The translations under genes and the position numbers were made by a program. DNA of 64,000 bases from contig NW_024040041.1 of assembly GCF_014851395.1 (NCBI RefSeq), forward strand, positions 6,812,041-6,876,040, written 5' to 3'. The notes beneath the pieces are model-generated. The model ran no database searches and was not told the origin of the DNA. It saw nothing but the letters and a program-made list of their open reading frames with translations. Below, one piece after another: positions 1 to 12,252 of this stretch (its first letter is position 1; each line of letters starts with the position of its first letter). This stretch comes from Micropterus salmoides (lineage: Eukaryota > Chordata > Actinopteri > Centrarchiformes > Centrarchidae).

Positions 1-186
1 AACACATGGCTTCATATGATAGTGGAGAACACCACATGTAGGTTAGAAGTAATCTCATAAAAAGAAACTTTGATTGAAGGATTTTCCCCGTAGATCCCTT
101 TCTCAAAATAACACATGCATAATACTCTGCTGTTTAGCGTGAATAAAGCTTAAAAAAAATCCATCTCCAATTCTTATTTTTTTTAC

Positions 187-312
187 CTGCCAGTCCTCCA
201 CCGTCCAGATCTCTCTGTCTTCTTCTTCACTGGAGAGCGGGGTCCCCAGCGCGCCGAAAACCTGCACGAATACGACCACCAGCAGCACAACTACAAACTT
301 CAGAGCCTCCAT
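187..312 (-). CDS. First coding exon of a small secreted protein (partial, unrecognised)
   Basis: The exon runs from an ATG at 312 to a donor after 187 (TGGCAG|GTAAAA), giving 42 codons in phase 0. The peptide opens with a short basic start (MEALKF), then a strongly hydrophobic core of V, L and F, then GALGTPLSSEEEDREIWTVEDWQ-type acidic sequence (only the start of the mature part). This is a classic cleavable signal peptide, with cleavage likely after GALG or nearby. The remaining exons would lie left of position 1. A TATA box about 160 bp upstream supports a real gene start. I do not recognise the family: a peptide hormone or small secreted factor is an inference from the signal peptide alone. 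Confidence 0.55.
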
Positions 313-470
313 CGTCACCTAAGGGTGCCAAAAATAAAAGTGGCTGCAGATGGTCAAGAAAAACTTCCCCGCTTTGGATGCATACAGGAGCCAAATAACA
401 TCAAACCAAAGAAACTGTATTTTGTTCTGCACTGAGTGCGTTGGTCCTGAGTGAAGGTCTTGGCTTGCTC

Positions 471-478
471 TTATAAAG
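471..478 (-). promoter_or_regulatory. TATA box for the secreted-protein gene
   Basis: On the minus strand the sequence reads GGGGACTTTATAAGAGC, about 160 bp before the ATG at 312. The 5'UTR in between has no long ORF overlapping the start. Position and orientation fit a core promoter for the adjacent exon. Confidence 0.45.
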
Positions 479-1259
479 TCCCCCTGCTTGCTCCTCCCCA
501 CTTTCTCTAGCCTCATATTAAAGTGAATATATCCTGCAGGCCAGATTCTTTTGTCATTGTCTGACTCAGACATGATGTGCGTAGACAGTGGATAAACTTC
601 ACCTTATCTAGAGCTAACCGGCCACTTCCCAAACTGTGAAGGATGGATGTGTTGATTCGTTTGTTTCTTGTGATTTTGTTTGTCCACTCCACTGATTGAT
701 GAGCTCATTAAGCAGCAAATTGTGGTATGAATGAACCGAGTGTGGCATTAAAGCTGATGTACCACACTCTGGTGTGTGTTTGAGTTATCAGGTCAATGAA
801 CCACAAGAAAGGCAGAAAAAAAGGCCATGGACATGTTTTATTTTCCAAGTTGAAGACTGCAATATGCCAACACAGATAACAAATAATACTGACATGGTTA
901 TATTTTCAATTTCAGTCCTGCCTTCAAAGCTGGACCAGATCACATCATGTTTTGTGTCATCTTTATGGCTTATGTCGCCTTCTCCAGGTGCAATTAGATT
1001 TTCAGCTGTGATGTATTCATGCTTTGTTTATGTGACTCTGCAGGTGGGTGGCCCAGTAGCATGATGAATTTGAAGCCTTTGACAAGAATTCATCTCTGCC
1101 TGACTCTGCGACCAGCGCAGCAACCATTGGGGGTGATTAAACGACATTACATTTAACATTTAGGACATTTTTTGATGATTCTTCAGACATGTTGGTCAAA
1201 CGGTAGATTTTCAGGGTTGTAAGCTCTGTGACTTTCTTAATGCGTTTTTGTGTCCCCCA

Positions 1260-1650
1260 TGAAAGAGCATAATATCTACCAGAGTGGTTCCCAAACTGGA
1301 GGGCACCCCCAAATGGGTTCCAGGATCAATCTGAAGCATCACAAGATGATTAAAGCAATCAGAGGCTGCAAAAAGCTGCACTTGAATGGTAGTTACATGG
1401 TTATACTACAGATGTAGTTTTAGCTGTGCTAGCAGCATGACTCTAGGTATTCTAATTTTGATTTCTCTAATACTTTGGTTTAGTGCTAATTAGCAAATAT
1501 TAGCGTGCTAAGCTAAGATGCTGAACAGGGTAAACATTACCTCCAAATATCATGTTAGCAGTGCCTTTGTGAGCATGTTATCATGTTATCATGTTGATGT
1601 TAGCATTTAGCTCAAATCACCGTGTGCCCAAGTACAGCCTCACAGAACTG
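1260..1650. repeat. Dispersed teleost repeat (GCTAGCATGCTAAC-rich family), copy 1
   Basis: This stretch has repeated TGTTAGC, GCTAGC and ATGTTAGCATTTAGC words, shared with copies near 3185-3390, 7170-7790 and 23645-23980. The fuller copies continue into a conserved block with GATGATGG and AGATGAAAAGTCAGGG words. No protein is encoded. The stretch from 600 to 1260 shows nothing I can support. Confidence 0.5.
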
Positions 1651-3180
1651 ATTTTTTATTAGTATTATTAGACAGTAACATGAATAAATGCATATAAAAA
1701 TGTCATCCACAGTGACAAAATACATTCATCAGAATACATTCATGTCTAGGATGACACAAGAAAGTAAAAAAAACTTTTCCCATTGTGGTCCTGGTTGTAG
1801 TCTGATAAAGATGGGAAAGGCAAGTTACGGATGATTTAAGGTACCCTGTACAATAAACCAAATAAAAACACATTACAAAAACATTAACAACATTAATTAT
1901 AGTTATTATAATAACTATACACAAATACATGCATATACACCTGGGGTCCCCTCAGAAGGAGCCACACATAATTATAAGGATACTCCAAAAGAGCTCCCTC
2001 TGATTAGTATTCAACAACCATTCACCCTATGCAATGTAGCACGGCCGTAGTCTTGTTAAAAATCAACAGCAATGTCTGACAGATGGATGGTTCGATCACA
2101 GGGCAGAACTGCTTTTCCTTTTTCATCTACATTTTTACCAAGAACAGATCCCTTTTGCTGGTACCACAAATACACAGCTTTCCTTCACAAGGGCTTATCT
2201 GTGTGCACAAACAGCTGTCCAGGGATCAGCCTGGCTAACTCTTAACCTTTATGATCACAAGGGAGTTTTCTGAGCTTCTCTAAAAGACTCAATTCGTCCT
2301 GAGGTGCTAGCAGTCAGGGCTGAAGACGGATTGAGGAAATTAGATTTGGATTCCATACAGATACAGATACACACAGTAGGGTATAATTCACAGAAGTGGA
2401 TAAAACATACACACATGCACACACATATATATGCCTACACACACCACATCTTTACTAATACCTCAGCACGCCAGCTAAGGAGCTCTGCATACATATGTCA
2501 GACAGATAATGACATACTTCAAGAGAATAAATCTGGATTTTACCCCATCATCTGCTCCACTTGTAGTAAACTAGCTCTTCATCATTTATGTCTCTAAATA
2601 CCTTCTTATTCATCTTATTTAAATGTTCTTTGCAATGTGTTGTTTGATGAAGGCCACAACCTGAAACACAATGGTCTCACGATAATAATAAAGTTGTTCT
2701 TTATGCTACACTTGTTGCTGGAGCTTTTACCTCATCAAAAACTGCTTTAAAACTAAATGCAAGAAAATACATCATATTTCCATAAAAGTTATGAAAGCTG
2801 TGTGGTGCATGTGTTTCTAGTGTGTGGAACCTGTGATATGTTCCGTATTGTCAAAGTAACAAAAACAAAATTATAAACGCAACACTTTTGTTTTTGCTCC
2901 CATTCATCACGAGCTGAACTCAAAGATCTAAGACTTTCTCTATAGATGACCACTGAATAGTCATTTATGTATCCACTTATTTAATCTAAAGACAATGGCT
3001 GGAGTTTTCTGTGTCACTCATTGTTTTGATGGTAGCTCCTCTAAAAATCAGTCTCCTTTGACAATCAGGAACTTTTGAGAATCAAAGAGGGAACATCATT
3101 ATTACTTTAGTCCATAACTCTTTTGCAACACGTGAAATGTACTAAAAAATAAGACAAAATAGGATTTTAAGGCTTAAAAA
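1650..3180. other. No gene recognised
   Basis: A+T-rich sequence with only short random ORFs. There is a small CA-rich tract near 2405-2450. No splice-consistent coding segment or RNA gene is visible. Confidence 0.5.
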
Positions 3181-3184
3181 GAGT

Positions 3185-3390
3185 CACAGCCATGCTAGCT
3201 CTGAGAGGCTGTGCTACAGACACAGCATTGCTTTTTAGCTAAATGCTAACGTCAGCGAGGACATTCTCATAATTACCATGTTAATATGCTGATTAATAAC
3301 GGGTGTAATGTTTATTGTGTTCAACATCTTGTGTGCTAGCATGCTAACATTTGCTAATTAGCACTAGACAGCACTAGTCAGCTATTTTCT
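3185..3390. repeat. Dispersed teleost repeat (GCTAGCATGCTAAC-rich family), copy 2
   Basis: Same word content as the copy at 1260-1650: GCCATGCTAGCTCTGAG, TTTAGCTAAATGCTAAC and GTGCTAGCATGCTAACATT. This points to a shared interspersed family rather than a tandem array. Confidence 0.5.
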
Positions 3391-3518
3391 GCTTATTCAG
3401 CAGGAAACATCAGGTTGCGGTGTCAGTCACTTTTGGTTTCTTGGACCGGCGCACAATGAGACAAAAGCTTCGGAAAGCTTCCAGAGTTAGCTGATTCAAT
3501 TTTATATATGGGTATATT

Positions 3519-3712
3519 ACGGGTGCAGTAGATCATGCACATGCCTTTGATGTGAGAGACCCGGGTTCAATTCCCCACGGTGACACTTCCACCAATGTGT
3601 CCCTGTGCAAGACACTTTACCCAGAGTTACTCCAGAGGCGTGCGACCTCTGACATATACAGCAATTGTAAGTTGCTTTGGATAAAAGCGTCAGCTAAATG
3701 AATAAAAATGTA
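3519..3712 (+). repeat. tRNA-derived SINE
   Basis: The head resembles a tRNA with a B-box (GGGTTCAATTCCC). It is followed by the widespread teleost SINE body (CCCTGTGCAAGACACTT) and the tail TTGCTTTGGATAAAAGCGTC...CTAAATGAATAAAAATG. It is full-length in structure. A head-only relative lies at 28,114-28,216. Confidence 0.75.
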
Positions 3713-3744
3713 ATACACAACATATTGCTACTGCAGCTCCAATT

Positions 3745-3890
3745 TAAAGGAATAGTTTAACAGTTTGGGGAAATATGCTTATTCCTGTTTGTAAGGAAGA
3801 GATGGCTAACACTCTCTTGTCTGTAAGGTCCATCTAAAGCTACCATCAGCAGACGGGTAGCTTAGCTTAGCCTAACCCTGGCTGTAGCTA
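3745..3890 (+). repeat. Fold-back repeat family A, left-end copy
   Basis: Begins AAAGGAATAGTTTAACAGTT and GGGGAAATATGCTTATT, continues through AGAGATGGCTAACACTCTC, and ends in the TAGCTTAGCTTAGC core. The same structure recurs at 11,736-12,252 (both ends present), 17,545-17,695, 39,205-39,960, 48,985-49,230 and 58,175-58,370. Confidence 0.6.
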
Positions 3891-3899
3891 TAATATTCA

Positions 3900-5830
3900 T
3901 ATTTAATTCATATTTAATGATTATATTTAATGGTTACAAATGATGATGAGTTAGGTATTATATCAGATATACATGTTTCATCCTGGGTTTGATGTGGTTA
4001 CAATACAGGCCATCAGACGTGCATTAAAAGTGTATCAAACAGCACCCATAAAGGAATGTGATGCTTTTTATTGTTTTATCCTTCCTTTAGTCAAACACCT
4101 GCATTGTCCTAAATACCGAAGACTGCCTGCCTTGACGTGACGCTGGACTGCTGCAGGGTTCATGGAACAAAATCACCAAGTCATTACCTCAGTTATATTT
4201 AATCATTCTACCATGCTAAGTGATTTACATAATTGTTGAAATGCATGTTCATATTGAAAATGACGTCAAAGAATGTAGTACATGGTTTGATTAGCTGGGC
4301 TTAAGTGATACTGACAATAATATTTAACATATATGTACATACGTGTTTCTACGACTATTACAGAATATTTTTCTCACATACATTAAGTTGAAGTCACTGG
4401 AAGTTCATAAATAGCAGGATGGAAATGTTTAGTGATCCTGCCTCCTGTTTTTTGCGATTGGTCACTTTGTGAAAAGTAAGGCTCGATCATACAAGAAATT
4501 TATACTTCAATGTTCAATGTAATAGCTTTCATCAGACCTGTGTGAAAACAAAGAGGCTATAGGGTGTTTGTGTGCTCTTAAATTAAAATGAAGAATCACC
4601 AAAAATTTCATCCAAAATTATTTACCCTTACTCTAACTAAAATAGCTTTCTCTAAAATACAATACAATACAAAATGCATTGTTTAACATTAAACCAGTGG
4701 GTCACAAACTTTTTGGCTTGTGACCCTTGACACAAAAACAGTATCCAGTTGTGTCACATTTCAGAGGTCTATGAGTTGTTAATTGCTGATGAGTTGTTGA
4801 CATTTACCCTTCTTTTCTGAAACTCCTCACACAGTTTTATTTAACAGTTTGAGGCCCAAAGAGGTCAAACAAGTCAACATGTCACCAAACAAAGATTAGA
4901 GAAAAGTAACAAAAAACTTCAGAACCTATTCTCCATCTCTAATTAATAATCTCACAGCATCACAGACTTATATTGTGACCCTTTGGAGGGGCAAGAACCC
5001 CAGGTTAGGAATCATTGGGCTGAACTTCCTACTGTATATAAAGCACTCTAAACTACAGTAGCTCCACCATGAGCAGCTACAACATTAAAATGCTGTTTGT
5101 TTTATGTTAGGCTAAATATTATGAGCATATATTTTGGTATTAAAATTAAGTTTATTATGAATTTTTTAATTATAACTTTAGGTTGCACTTCTTATGTTAT
5201 AGCGACTGGGCATGTATCGCCCTACCTTTTTCTATTTGGACCCAGGTAATGTAGGTGAGGTTTCAGTAATTGTTGAGATACAGTTTTTCAACCACTATTT
5301 GTGCAATTGTTATGGAAAGAATGTATTTTTTTTTTCATTTCATTGCTTTATGAAGTTAATTTAAAACAATATTTGGAACATTTGTGAGTGTGGTAAATAA
5401 ATGTAATTATAGTCAGATCTCCTTGCATGCTCTAATGATGGGGCAGTGACATTATAAGCCTGTTAACTTACACATCCTGCATGTGGCAGCTGCTTTTATT
5501 CTCAATTGGTCATCTGCTGCAAACTCCACCATTTCCCATACATGTTTAGATTGGAAAACCTAGCCTGATCGCGATTGTTAGGCTTAGTGAAGCCAGATAA
5601 TGAAAAGGTATCCTGAGTTGAACTTGATTCACAGAATAGGCCCCTGGATGGAGAACTCAGCAGCCAGGTAACTCAAAGGCAAAAAGAAATGAAATATTAT
5701 AACTTAATTAAATCAATTAGCAACATGACAGTACACAACACAAACAGTGCATTGTCATTGGTGTTAATAATCAAATTCTGAACCAAACTAACTGATTGTG
5801 TTTTATGTAATTTTAACTGACTGCTAATAA
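3900..5830. other. No gene recognised; A+T-rich
   Basis: No supported coding exon. The segment near 5050-5100 (GTAGCTCCACCATGAGCAGC, then ACAACATTAAAATG) has a close relative at 60,958-61,000 and so belongs to a short dispersed repeat. Confidence 0.5.
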
Positions 5831-5833
5831 TAA

Positions 5834-7056
5834 GTGTGTGAAACCTTTAACATTAAATTGTGTGGCTGTTCAGCCAATTTAGCGGCCTCAGCAGCCGAAC
5901 CTGGATTGTGCCCTTTTGTCCAAACTCGCAACTCAGGAGTATGCATTCTCAAGCATTTCTACAAGATAATGATTTCGGCATTTTCCTGTACTGTTTTCAA
6001 CTCCCTCAACCATGCATACAGCTCCTCAGGATGCTCCTCAGGATTAATGTCCAGGGAGCAGAAGCCCTGCCTGTGTCTCAGGATTTATATCATATTTATG
6101 GACAATGTTTTGAGTTATTCGTAATCAAGAGAATCATCCATATCCATGTGTATACAGTCTATGATGTGTATATGTATATGCAACTCTAGCTTTGCCAGTG
6201 AGTAATGGTATGAGATGAAAAACCCAGTTTGCCACCAATTAAAGGTAATTAAGAAATGTTCAACATTATCATCTGTGAGCTTTTCTGATCTGGGCTCTGA
6301 AATGAAACTAACCTGCTGAGGCATAGGACTGATTGAAAGTCTCATTGCTGGGAGCAGCTTGGAAAGGGATGTCAACTTCTGGATGCTCAGGAACAGGGGA
6401 GGTGCGGACCTACACTTCCCCATGTAGGAACTGGAACAGGTGTAAGTGCTGTTCTTGCAGGGCGTTTCCTCCTTCTGTCTGTCCTCTCAGGCTGCCTGCT
6501 GCCCCACATGGGACTGAAGAAGGGAAACCAGATCTGAAATTGTTGGCTTCTTACATTGTGATGTCCACCCCTCCGGAGGCTGCATTTTCCTCCTCACCAT
6601 TAATTTGTGTCTCCTGTGACTTTAAGATTACAGGGAGGGGAAGAAAATAAAAATAAAAATAAATAAAACTGTGCCCATAACTGGCCTACCACCACTGACA
6701 CCAAATGTTGTGGAACAAGCAGTGAAGGCACAAGGAAACACAGATTTGCTGTTAAAAAAAATTGGATTAATTTTCCCAAACAAGATTCAACAAAAACAAG
6801 TAACTGAAGGCAACTAAATCAAAAAGTCCCCTTAAAAGCGGTTACCAAAACATAGCTACTGAAAAGTAAGGCTATAACAAAACATGTTACCTAACAGAAA
6901 GTGACGAGGGCAACGTATGTACTGGCTGATAACAATAAACGCACACAGGGGAGGACAACATAGACAATAATTAAAACTCAACTCCCCCATGCTGTCAGAG
7001 CTCTTGGTATGGTCCTTGGCTAAAACCGTATTGGGGTAGTTCATGAAACAGCAAAC
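5834..7056 (-). mobile_element. Degenerate gypsy-like LTR retrotransposon (LTR plus gag relic)
   Basis: On the minus strand a TG...CA-bounded segment (about 7056 to 6707) ends CCACAACA. It is immediately followed by TTTGGTGTCAGTGGTGG, the kind of sequence found at the primer-binding site of teleost gypsy elements. Further downstream an ORF at 6423-6115 contains SEKLTDDNVEHFLITF, which resembles the start of a Ty3/gypsy Gag core domain. The rest of gag and all of pol are missing or scrambled by stops. The LTR boundaries are my inference because no second LTR is present. Confidence 0.45.
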
Positions 7057-7169
7057 ATGTTTTTAAAAATCTTCAAAACATTCCTGGACCCACTCTAAAA
7101 CTAATGTCCTAACTGTAAGTTGAGGTCCAAAATGTGTTTCTGATTTTCAGCAGTTGCGGTGAAGTGACA

Positions 7170-7790
7170 ACATCATGTTGTGAGCATGCAAGGGTCACAG
7201 TACAGTGGTAGCAGTATCCGTTTATTTGTGTGAGCATGGTGCAAGCAGAAAGGTCATCATGTTAAGACATGATGTGTTTGAACTGAATGTAATGTCAGCG
7301 TGCTAACACGTTAATCTGCTGATGTTCACTGTTCTCATCATCTTAGTTTAGCATGCTAACATTTGTTAAGTAGCATTAGAGTCAAAGCTGAGGTTGATGT
7401 CATTAGTTCTGCAGGTATTTGTTCATAAACCAAAGTTTTGACACATGTTGAACTGATGATGGTGCTAGATGAGAAGTAAACAGATCTCAGTAGTTTGATG
7501 ATGTTCATTGTGAGGGTGACATGAAATGTGGGCACCAAATTTCATAGAGATCCATCCAGTTGTTGTCGAGACATTTCACTCAAATGTGAAACTCATGGTG
7601 GTGCGAGAGGAAAAGCCAGGGAATCACCAAAATCATTTCGATTCATCCTCTGAGGACCATGAATTTAAAAAGATTTTGCCAATTAATCTAGTAGATTTTC
7701 AGATATGTGACCTGCTGGAGGCGCTAGATGAAAAGTCAGGGATCACCAAGTCACCCTCTGGGGACACGTATAAGGTATAATCATCTCCAT
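7170..7790 (+). repeat. Dispersed teleost repeat (GCTAGCATGCTAAC-rich family), copy 3, longest
   Basis: Begins with the TGCTAAC-rich block and continues into diagnostic text: CATTAGTTCTGCAGGTATTT, CATAGAGATCCATCCAGTTG, CATGGTGGTGCGAGAGGAAA and GGCGCTAGATGAAAAGTCAG. The last part contains two internally similar ~110-bp units. It is non-coding; the ORF at 7526-7780 is repeat-derived. Confidence 0.6.
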
Positions 7791-8314
7791 TTAATGCTGA
7801 GAAAATATAGGTCTGACCATTTAAATGAGAACCATTGACATGTTCAGTGGAGGGAACCGTCTAATAAAAGGCTCATATTAACCCTGTGTATCTGTCTCCG
7901 TGGAGAAGTTTAAGGACAGATTACACCACTAACACTGCTGCGTTTCATATCCGCACTGATTCTAGCACTGCTGCATCCTTAGCCTTCCTTAGCCTTTCCC
8001 TTTCCTTTCTTCTCTCATTGCTTTTGCTTTTTACAGTAAATAATCTGTGGACAAAGATCAAGCTAAACTTAAATCCAGCCAACCACCAAAGGAGCAGTTT
8101 TGCCAAACAAAATAAGAGACATCATTCTGGCTGTCACCACTTTCTCCAGGGATAAGCAAAGACAATCTATCTCGCTAATCCATTTAAGACTAATTCCTTG
8201 TTACTTTTTCCTCCCATGTCTTTCCGACTCTGTTGTTTGGAAGGAGCAGAGCCAATAAAATCCATAATGTTAATCACCATAATAATGATAATATTAAATG
8301 GTTAGATTTATGCT

Positions 8315-8815
8315 TTAAAGGGTGCAATGTGTACGATATGGCCAGGATAGTAGTTTAAAACATTCAAAAAATAAACCAACATTATTAGCAGAATGCGAAG
8401 ACATAACAGTTCTGGCGTTATGTCAAGACCTCTATGTATTGTGTTGCAGAGATATCTACTGAAGTTAGCATCCTAACCAGTTTTTAAAATGATAATGAGA
8501 CATATATAGCCTATATTGCCGTAATTTTCAACACATTCTTCTGTCAGTCCTGTTCAGAGCCACTGTAAATCACGTTATTACTGTATTCCCTGTCGTCAAA
8601 CTGGCCTCCGTTGATCTCGCAGGCTGTGTTCTGTCCAGATCTCGCCCTGTTCAGTTGGAGGCTGTTGAACCTGGTGCAATTGCTGCTCACCCCTCTCTGG
8701 TTCTGGTGCCAATTCCAGCGCCTCCAATCATTGACGTTCCCTGCTGGGGCCCCCTCGCCATAGGCCTGAAATCTTCCTCCTTTGCGCTTCCAAAGCTCCT
8801 GTGCTAAATGTGCAA
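8315..8815. repeat. Interspersed repeat, unclassified
   Basis: Contains GGTGCAATGTGTACGATATG, GTATTGTGTTGCAGAGATA and CTACTGAAGTTAGCATCCTA, and a CG-containing second half. I recognise this as a teleost-wide dispersed repeat layout but cannot name the family. The minus-strand ORF at 8544-8819 falls inside it and is probably not a host gene. Confidence 0.4.
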
Positions 8816-8821
8816 ACACCC

Positions 8822-8960
8822 ATAATAATAATAATAATAATAATAAATTTTATTTATAATGCACTTTACATTTCAGGGAAATCTCAAAGTGCTACAACAA
8901 CAAGGGGTTAAAAACAGTTTCAGAAAATAACAATCGCAATAAAACACCGTAACAAAAAAT
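8822..8960 (+). repeat. (TAA)n microsatellite joined to a dispersed repeat
   Basis: A (TAA)n run of about 27 bp leads into TTTTATTTATAATGCACTTT and CTCAAAGTGCTACAACAAC. This is a common teleost repeat that starts at an AAT-type microsatellite. Confidence 0.55.
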
Positions 8961-11735
8961 TTAAAACCATGACTGTTAATAGTCCCCCAGTACTGCAAGC
9001 TCCCAGTACAGACAGAGTTAATACACAGCTAATAGGACTAATAGTCCCTGCATTGCTAACTGGCAATGGCATCTACGGTCAACAGAAGTTAGCAGTTACT
9101 CTGGTGATATTCTGCCCCTTTTTGTTTGGAATATGAATTGAACAGTTGGCCAAAGTCTTGCAAACTTGCAATTCTTCCATATAGCACCTTCAATGTTTGT
9201 ATTTTCAAACAGTGTGCTTCACGGATTCAAGGATTTGACGATAAGAAAGTTTAGTTTAGCAAACATTAACGCTGTCAAACACAAGTTTGGCTGGAGTTGC
9301 TGATATGTAAACCACAAACTAAACTCACACATACTGGCAATTTGCCCCATTTCTCCCACAGGGTGGATGCTCCAGACCTGAGCAGGTATCTTTCTAACAT
9401 GCTGTGTTAATGATTAGGTTAATGTAAGACATTACTACTGTAGTTAGTATGTTAGTTAGCCAAGTATGCTAATGTTTGTGGTTTAGGCTACCTTATAGCG
9501 GTTAAATCAGCCCTTACACTTTTGCTCTTGTGTTTTGGAAAGGCTAAACATTTTACAGAGTATCCGTCTTACTACAGCCCCATGCACACAGCTTCATCAT
9601 GTGGAAAAATGCCTGTTGGGCCTCATCACTAAGCTCAATTATAGCTTAGTAAAAGTCTCTGTTCAGAGGTTTATTTCATTTTATATTACTCTATTTTATT
9701 TCCCACCACTGGATTAATGCATGCAGAAGTGTTGGGAATATGTTAAGACATATTATATTTTGGCTGCCTCATGACTTCACTCACATGTCATCTTCTATCA
9801 CCCTGTCCTCCCTCTTTCTACAAACGCTCATACAGAGACACTGTTAGAACAAAGAAAAAAGGGACATTTCTGTGTGGCCACCCTGTAGATGAGTTGTGGC
9901 CTGTAAAAATGAAAGGAACACCCAGGTCCAGAATTGGGGGTGACAAGACGCAGCTTCTTGTCACCCTGCTAACACTTTTACTGCAGATCCAATCATCTTT
10001 GATTCGTCTGATCAGACTCATCTCACATCTCCCTCCCTCTATTCTGACCTCATTCAGCTTTCTCTCTCGCTTTGAGTCTCTCTTGTCTGTTTGAACTGCA
10101 CATATTGCAGATGCAAACCCAAAGCAGCAAATTGCAGACAAGCCCAAAATGCTCTCTGTGTTTGCTATTTATGTATCTCTGAATGACCTGAATATAGTAT
10201 TTTTTTTCTGCGTAAATTCATTTCTGGTGTTTCTGGGAAATCTTCTCAGCAGTCAGTCCCCCAAAAACGATAATGTCTTAGTGTGGATATGGGTAAAAAA
10301 AATAATATTGAGCAGGATGATCACAAACAGTCTATGACAATTGCTGTGGATTGTAGTTTGATATCATTGTTCATCATTGTTTCGATTGGCTGACTCAGAC
10401 TTGCGAGTCTACCAGAGCCGACCAGGAGATCGCACCAAAACAGGAAACACAAGTTTGAATTTATCCAAGTGGGCTTTAATTGAGTAAATATTCCTTTGGT
10501 GGAATGGAACACATCATTGAAGATATTTGAGATGAACCTTGACTTTTTTGAAAGTTTACTGGAGTACTTATGTTGCCAGGGATCAAAAGTTTCTTTTGTA
10601 TGGTATACACCACAAATTACATGACAGTGCCTCCAGTCTCTTGCTCTGCAATTTGTGCACTGATTCGTATCTCTTTTTAGGTAGTTATGTGGTAAATCCT
10701 CCTGCCCAGAGGTGGGTATATGCTGTGTACAAGCGACCTCAGGGGAAATATATCAGTTAAGTCAGGCTAAATAAATGAGCAAAGAATTTATGCCAAAAAG
10801 TGACACATCAGAGGGATTTTGCAAAATCTAATATATTTTTTTGTAGATTTCAGGGTTGTGGCCAACTGTAATTTCACCATTATGGGTCATTGTATAACTA
10901 AGCTTCCTTTCTGCTCAAAAATTTATCGTTATAGGTACAGACACATTAAAAATGTATATTGCAAAGGCATAAAAGCTAGCTCTCAGGCTATGAAATGGCA
11001 GCAACAACTATTGCTCCCTGAGGAGAGTATGCAACTCTATGCATGCGTGTATCTTTCTTAAACTTCATCCCAGCTTTTAAGCCCAAAAACACTGAACCCA
11101 TGTTGAATTATTTGCTCCATATTTTAAAGGTCTCAGCTGAAATCCCTCCCGTTGAGCAGCGCCACTACAGGTAATGAAAAGAGGTAGTAAATACGACTGG
11201 ATGCTTTCCCCCACTTTGTAATTAGATCACTCAATCATTTGCTGCAGACCTTTGCCTTGCTGGGGGCTTAGAGAGAGAGACGTGTCTGTGTGCAGTGTGT
11301 TGTGTGAGGGCATTTGTGCGCGTGTGTATATTTAGCATGTGCTTCTGTGCAATGAAAGTGTGGCTGCATGTGCAAGCTTGCATATAATCTAATGATACAT
11401 GAGAATTTACAGCCATGTGTTACTGGATTCAAACAGGAAAGAATCCTACTGAGACACTGGCTTGTTTAAATGTAGCTTAGATTTGCTGAAATGTATTAAG
11501 ATGTGTATTGAATTTGTGTCAGAAGAAGAGATGCATGCCGCTAATTTCCCCATTGTAACATGACTCAGGATCACTTCCATCAAACAAATGCTGCTATGCT
11601 TTTGCTAATGCTCTCAATACTGTTCAGAGAATTGTTTCTACACCATCGAAAGTGGAAGGCTGAGAGTAATTGAACAAGTAATTACATGCATTCTTCTTTT
11701 TTACTTCAGCTGTACTTTGTATGATCTGCCCAATG
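8960..11735. other. No gene recognised
   Basis: Only short ORFs without splice or homology support. A fragment at about 9572-9655 (ACTACAGCCCCATGCACAC) is related to repeats at 31,135-31,260 and 56,825-56,945. A GT/GA-rich tract at 11,268-11,330 explains the local Cys/His/Thr ORFs. Confidence 0.5.
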
Positions 11736-12252
11736 ATAGTTTGACATTGTGAGAAATGCATTTATTCACTCTGTGGTTAGAGGGGAGTTAGATGGGAAGA
11801 TTGATACCACTCTTATGTCTGTGCGGTAAACACGAAGCTATTGCCAGCGGCAGGTTAGCTTAGCTTAGCACAAAGACTGGACACAGTTAGGAAGATAACA
11901 ATAACCGCTTACAAGCTAATTAACATGTTATATCACGTTTGTTTAATCAGTACAATAACCGCTCGGACCACTTGCCAGGCAACCAGCAGAGACTCCAGGA
12001 CTTTACTGGTCCTGGCCAGGAAATAGTCTGGCACATTACCCCCTGTAAATCAGTAAATTGTTGTTTTTAAACTTTGGTTTCTGTACGGCTTAAATCAATA
12101 AAATATAAAGTAGTTTGTAAGTGGGCTTTAGAGGTGAACCCCCTGTTCTTTATACTAAGTTAAGCTAACCAGCTGAGTGTAGTTTAAATCTTCTTCTAAC
12201 TCTTGGAAAGAGCGCAAATGAGCACATTTCCCAAAATGTTAAACTATTCTCT
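11736..12252. mobile_element. Fold-back repeat family A, copy with both ends (putative MITE)
   Basis: The left end reads GATAGTTTGACATTGTGAGA and the right end reads TTTCCCAAAATGTTAAACTA, imperfect inverted repeats of each other. The interior holds TTAGCTTAGCTTAGCACAAA and, reversed, AAGTTAAGCTAACC. This terminal-inverted, non-coding structure of about 515 bp looks like a non-autonomous DNA transposon. Confidence 0.55.

Noticed and set aside
3519..3600. tRNA gene
   Set aside because: A/B-box-like head is joined to a SINE body and tail; the cloverleaf is degraded.
8544..8819. 91-codon minus-strand ORF with a seemingly complex composition
   Set aside because: It sits wholly in a dispersed repeat, with no splice or promoter context.
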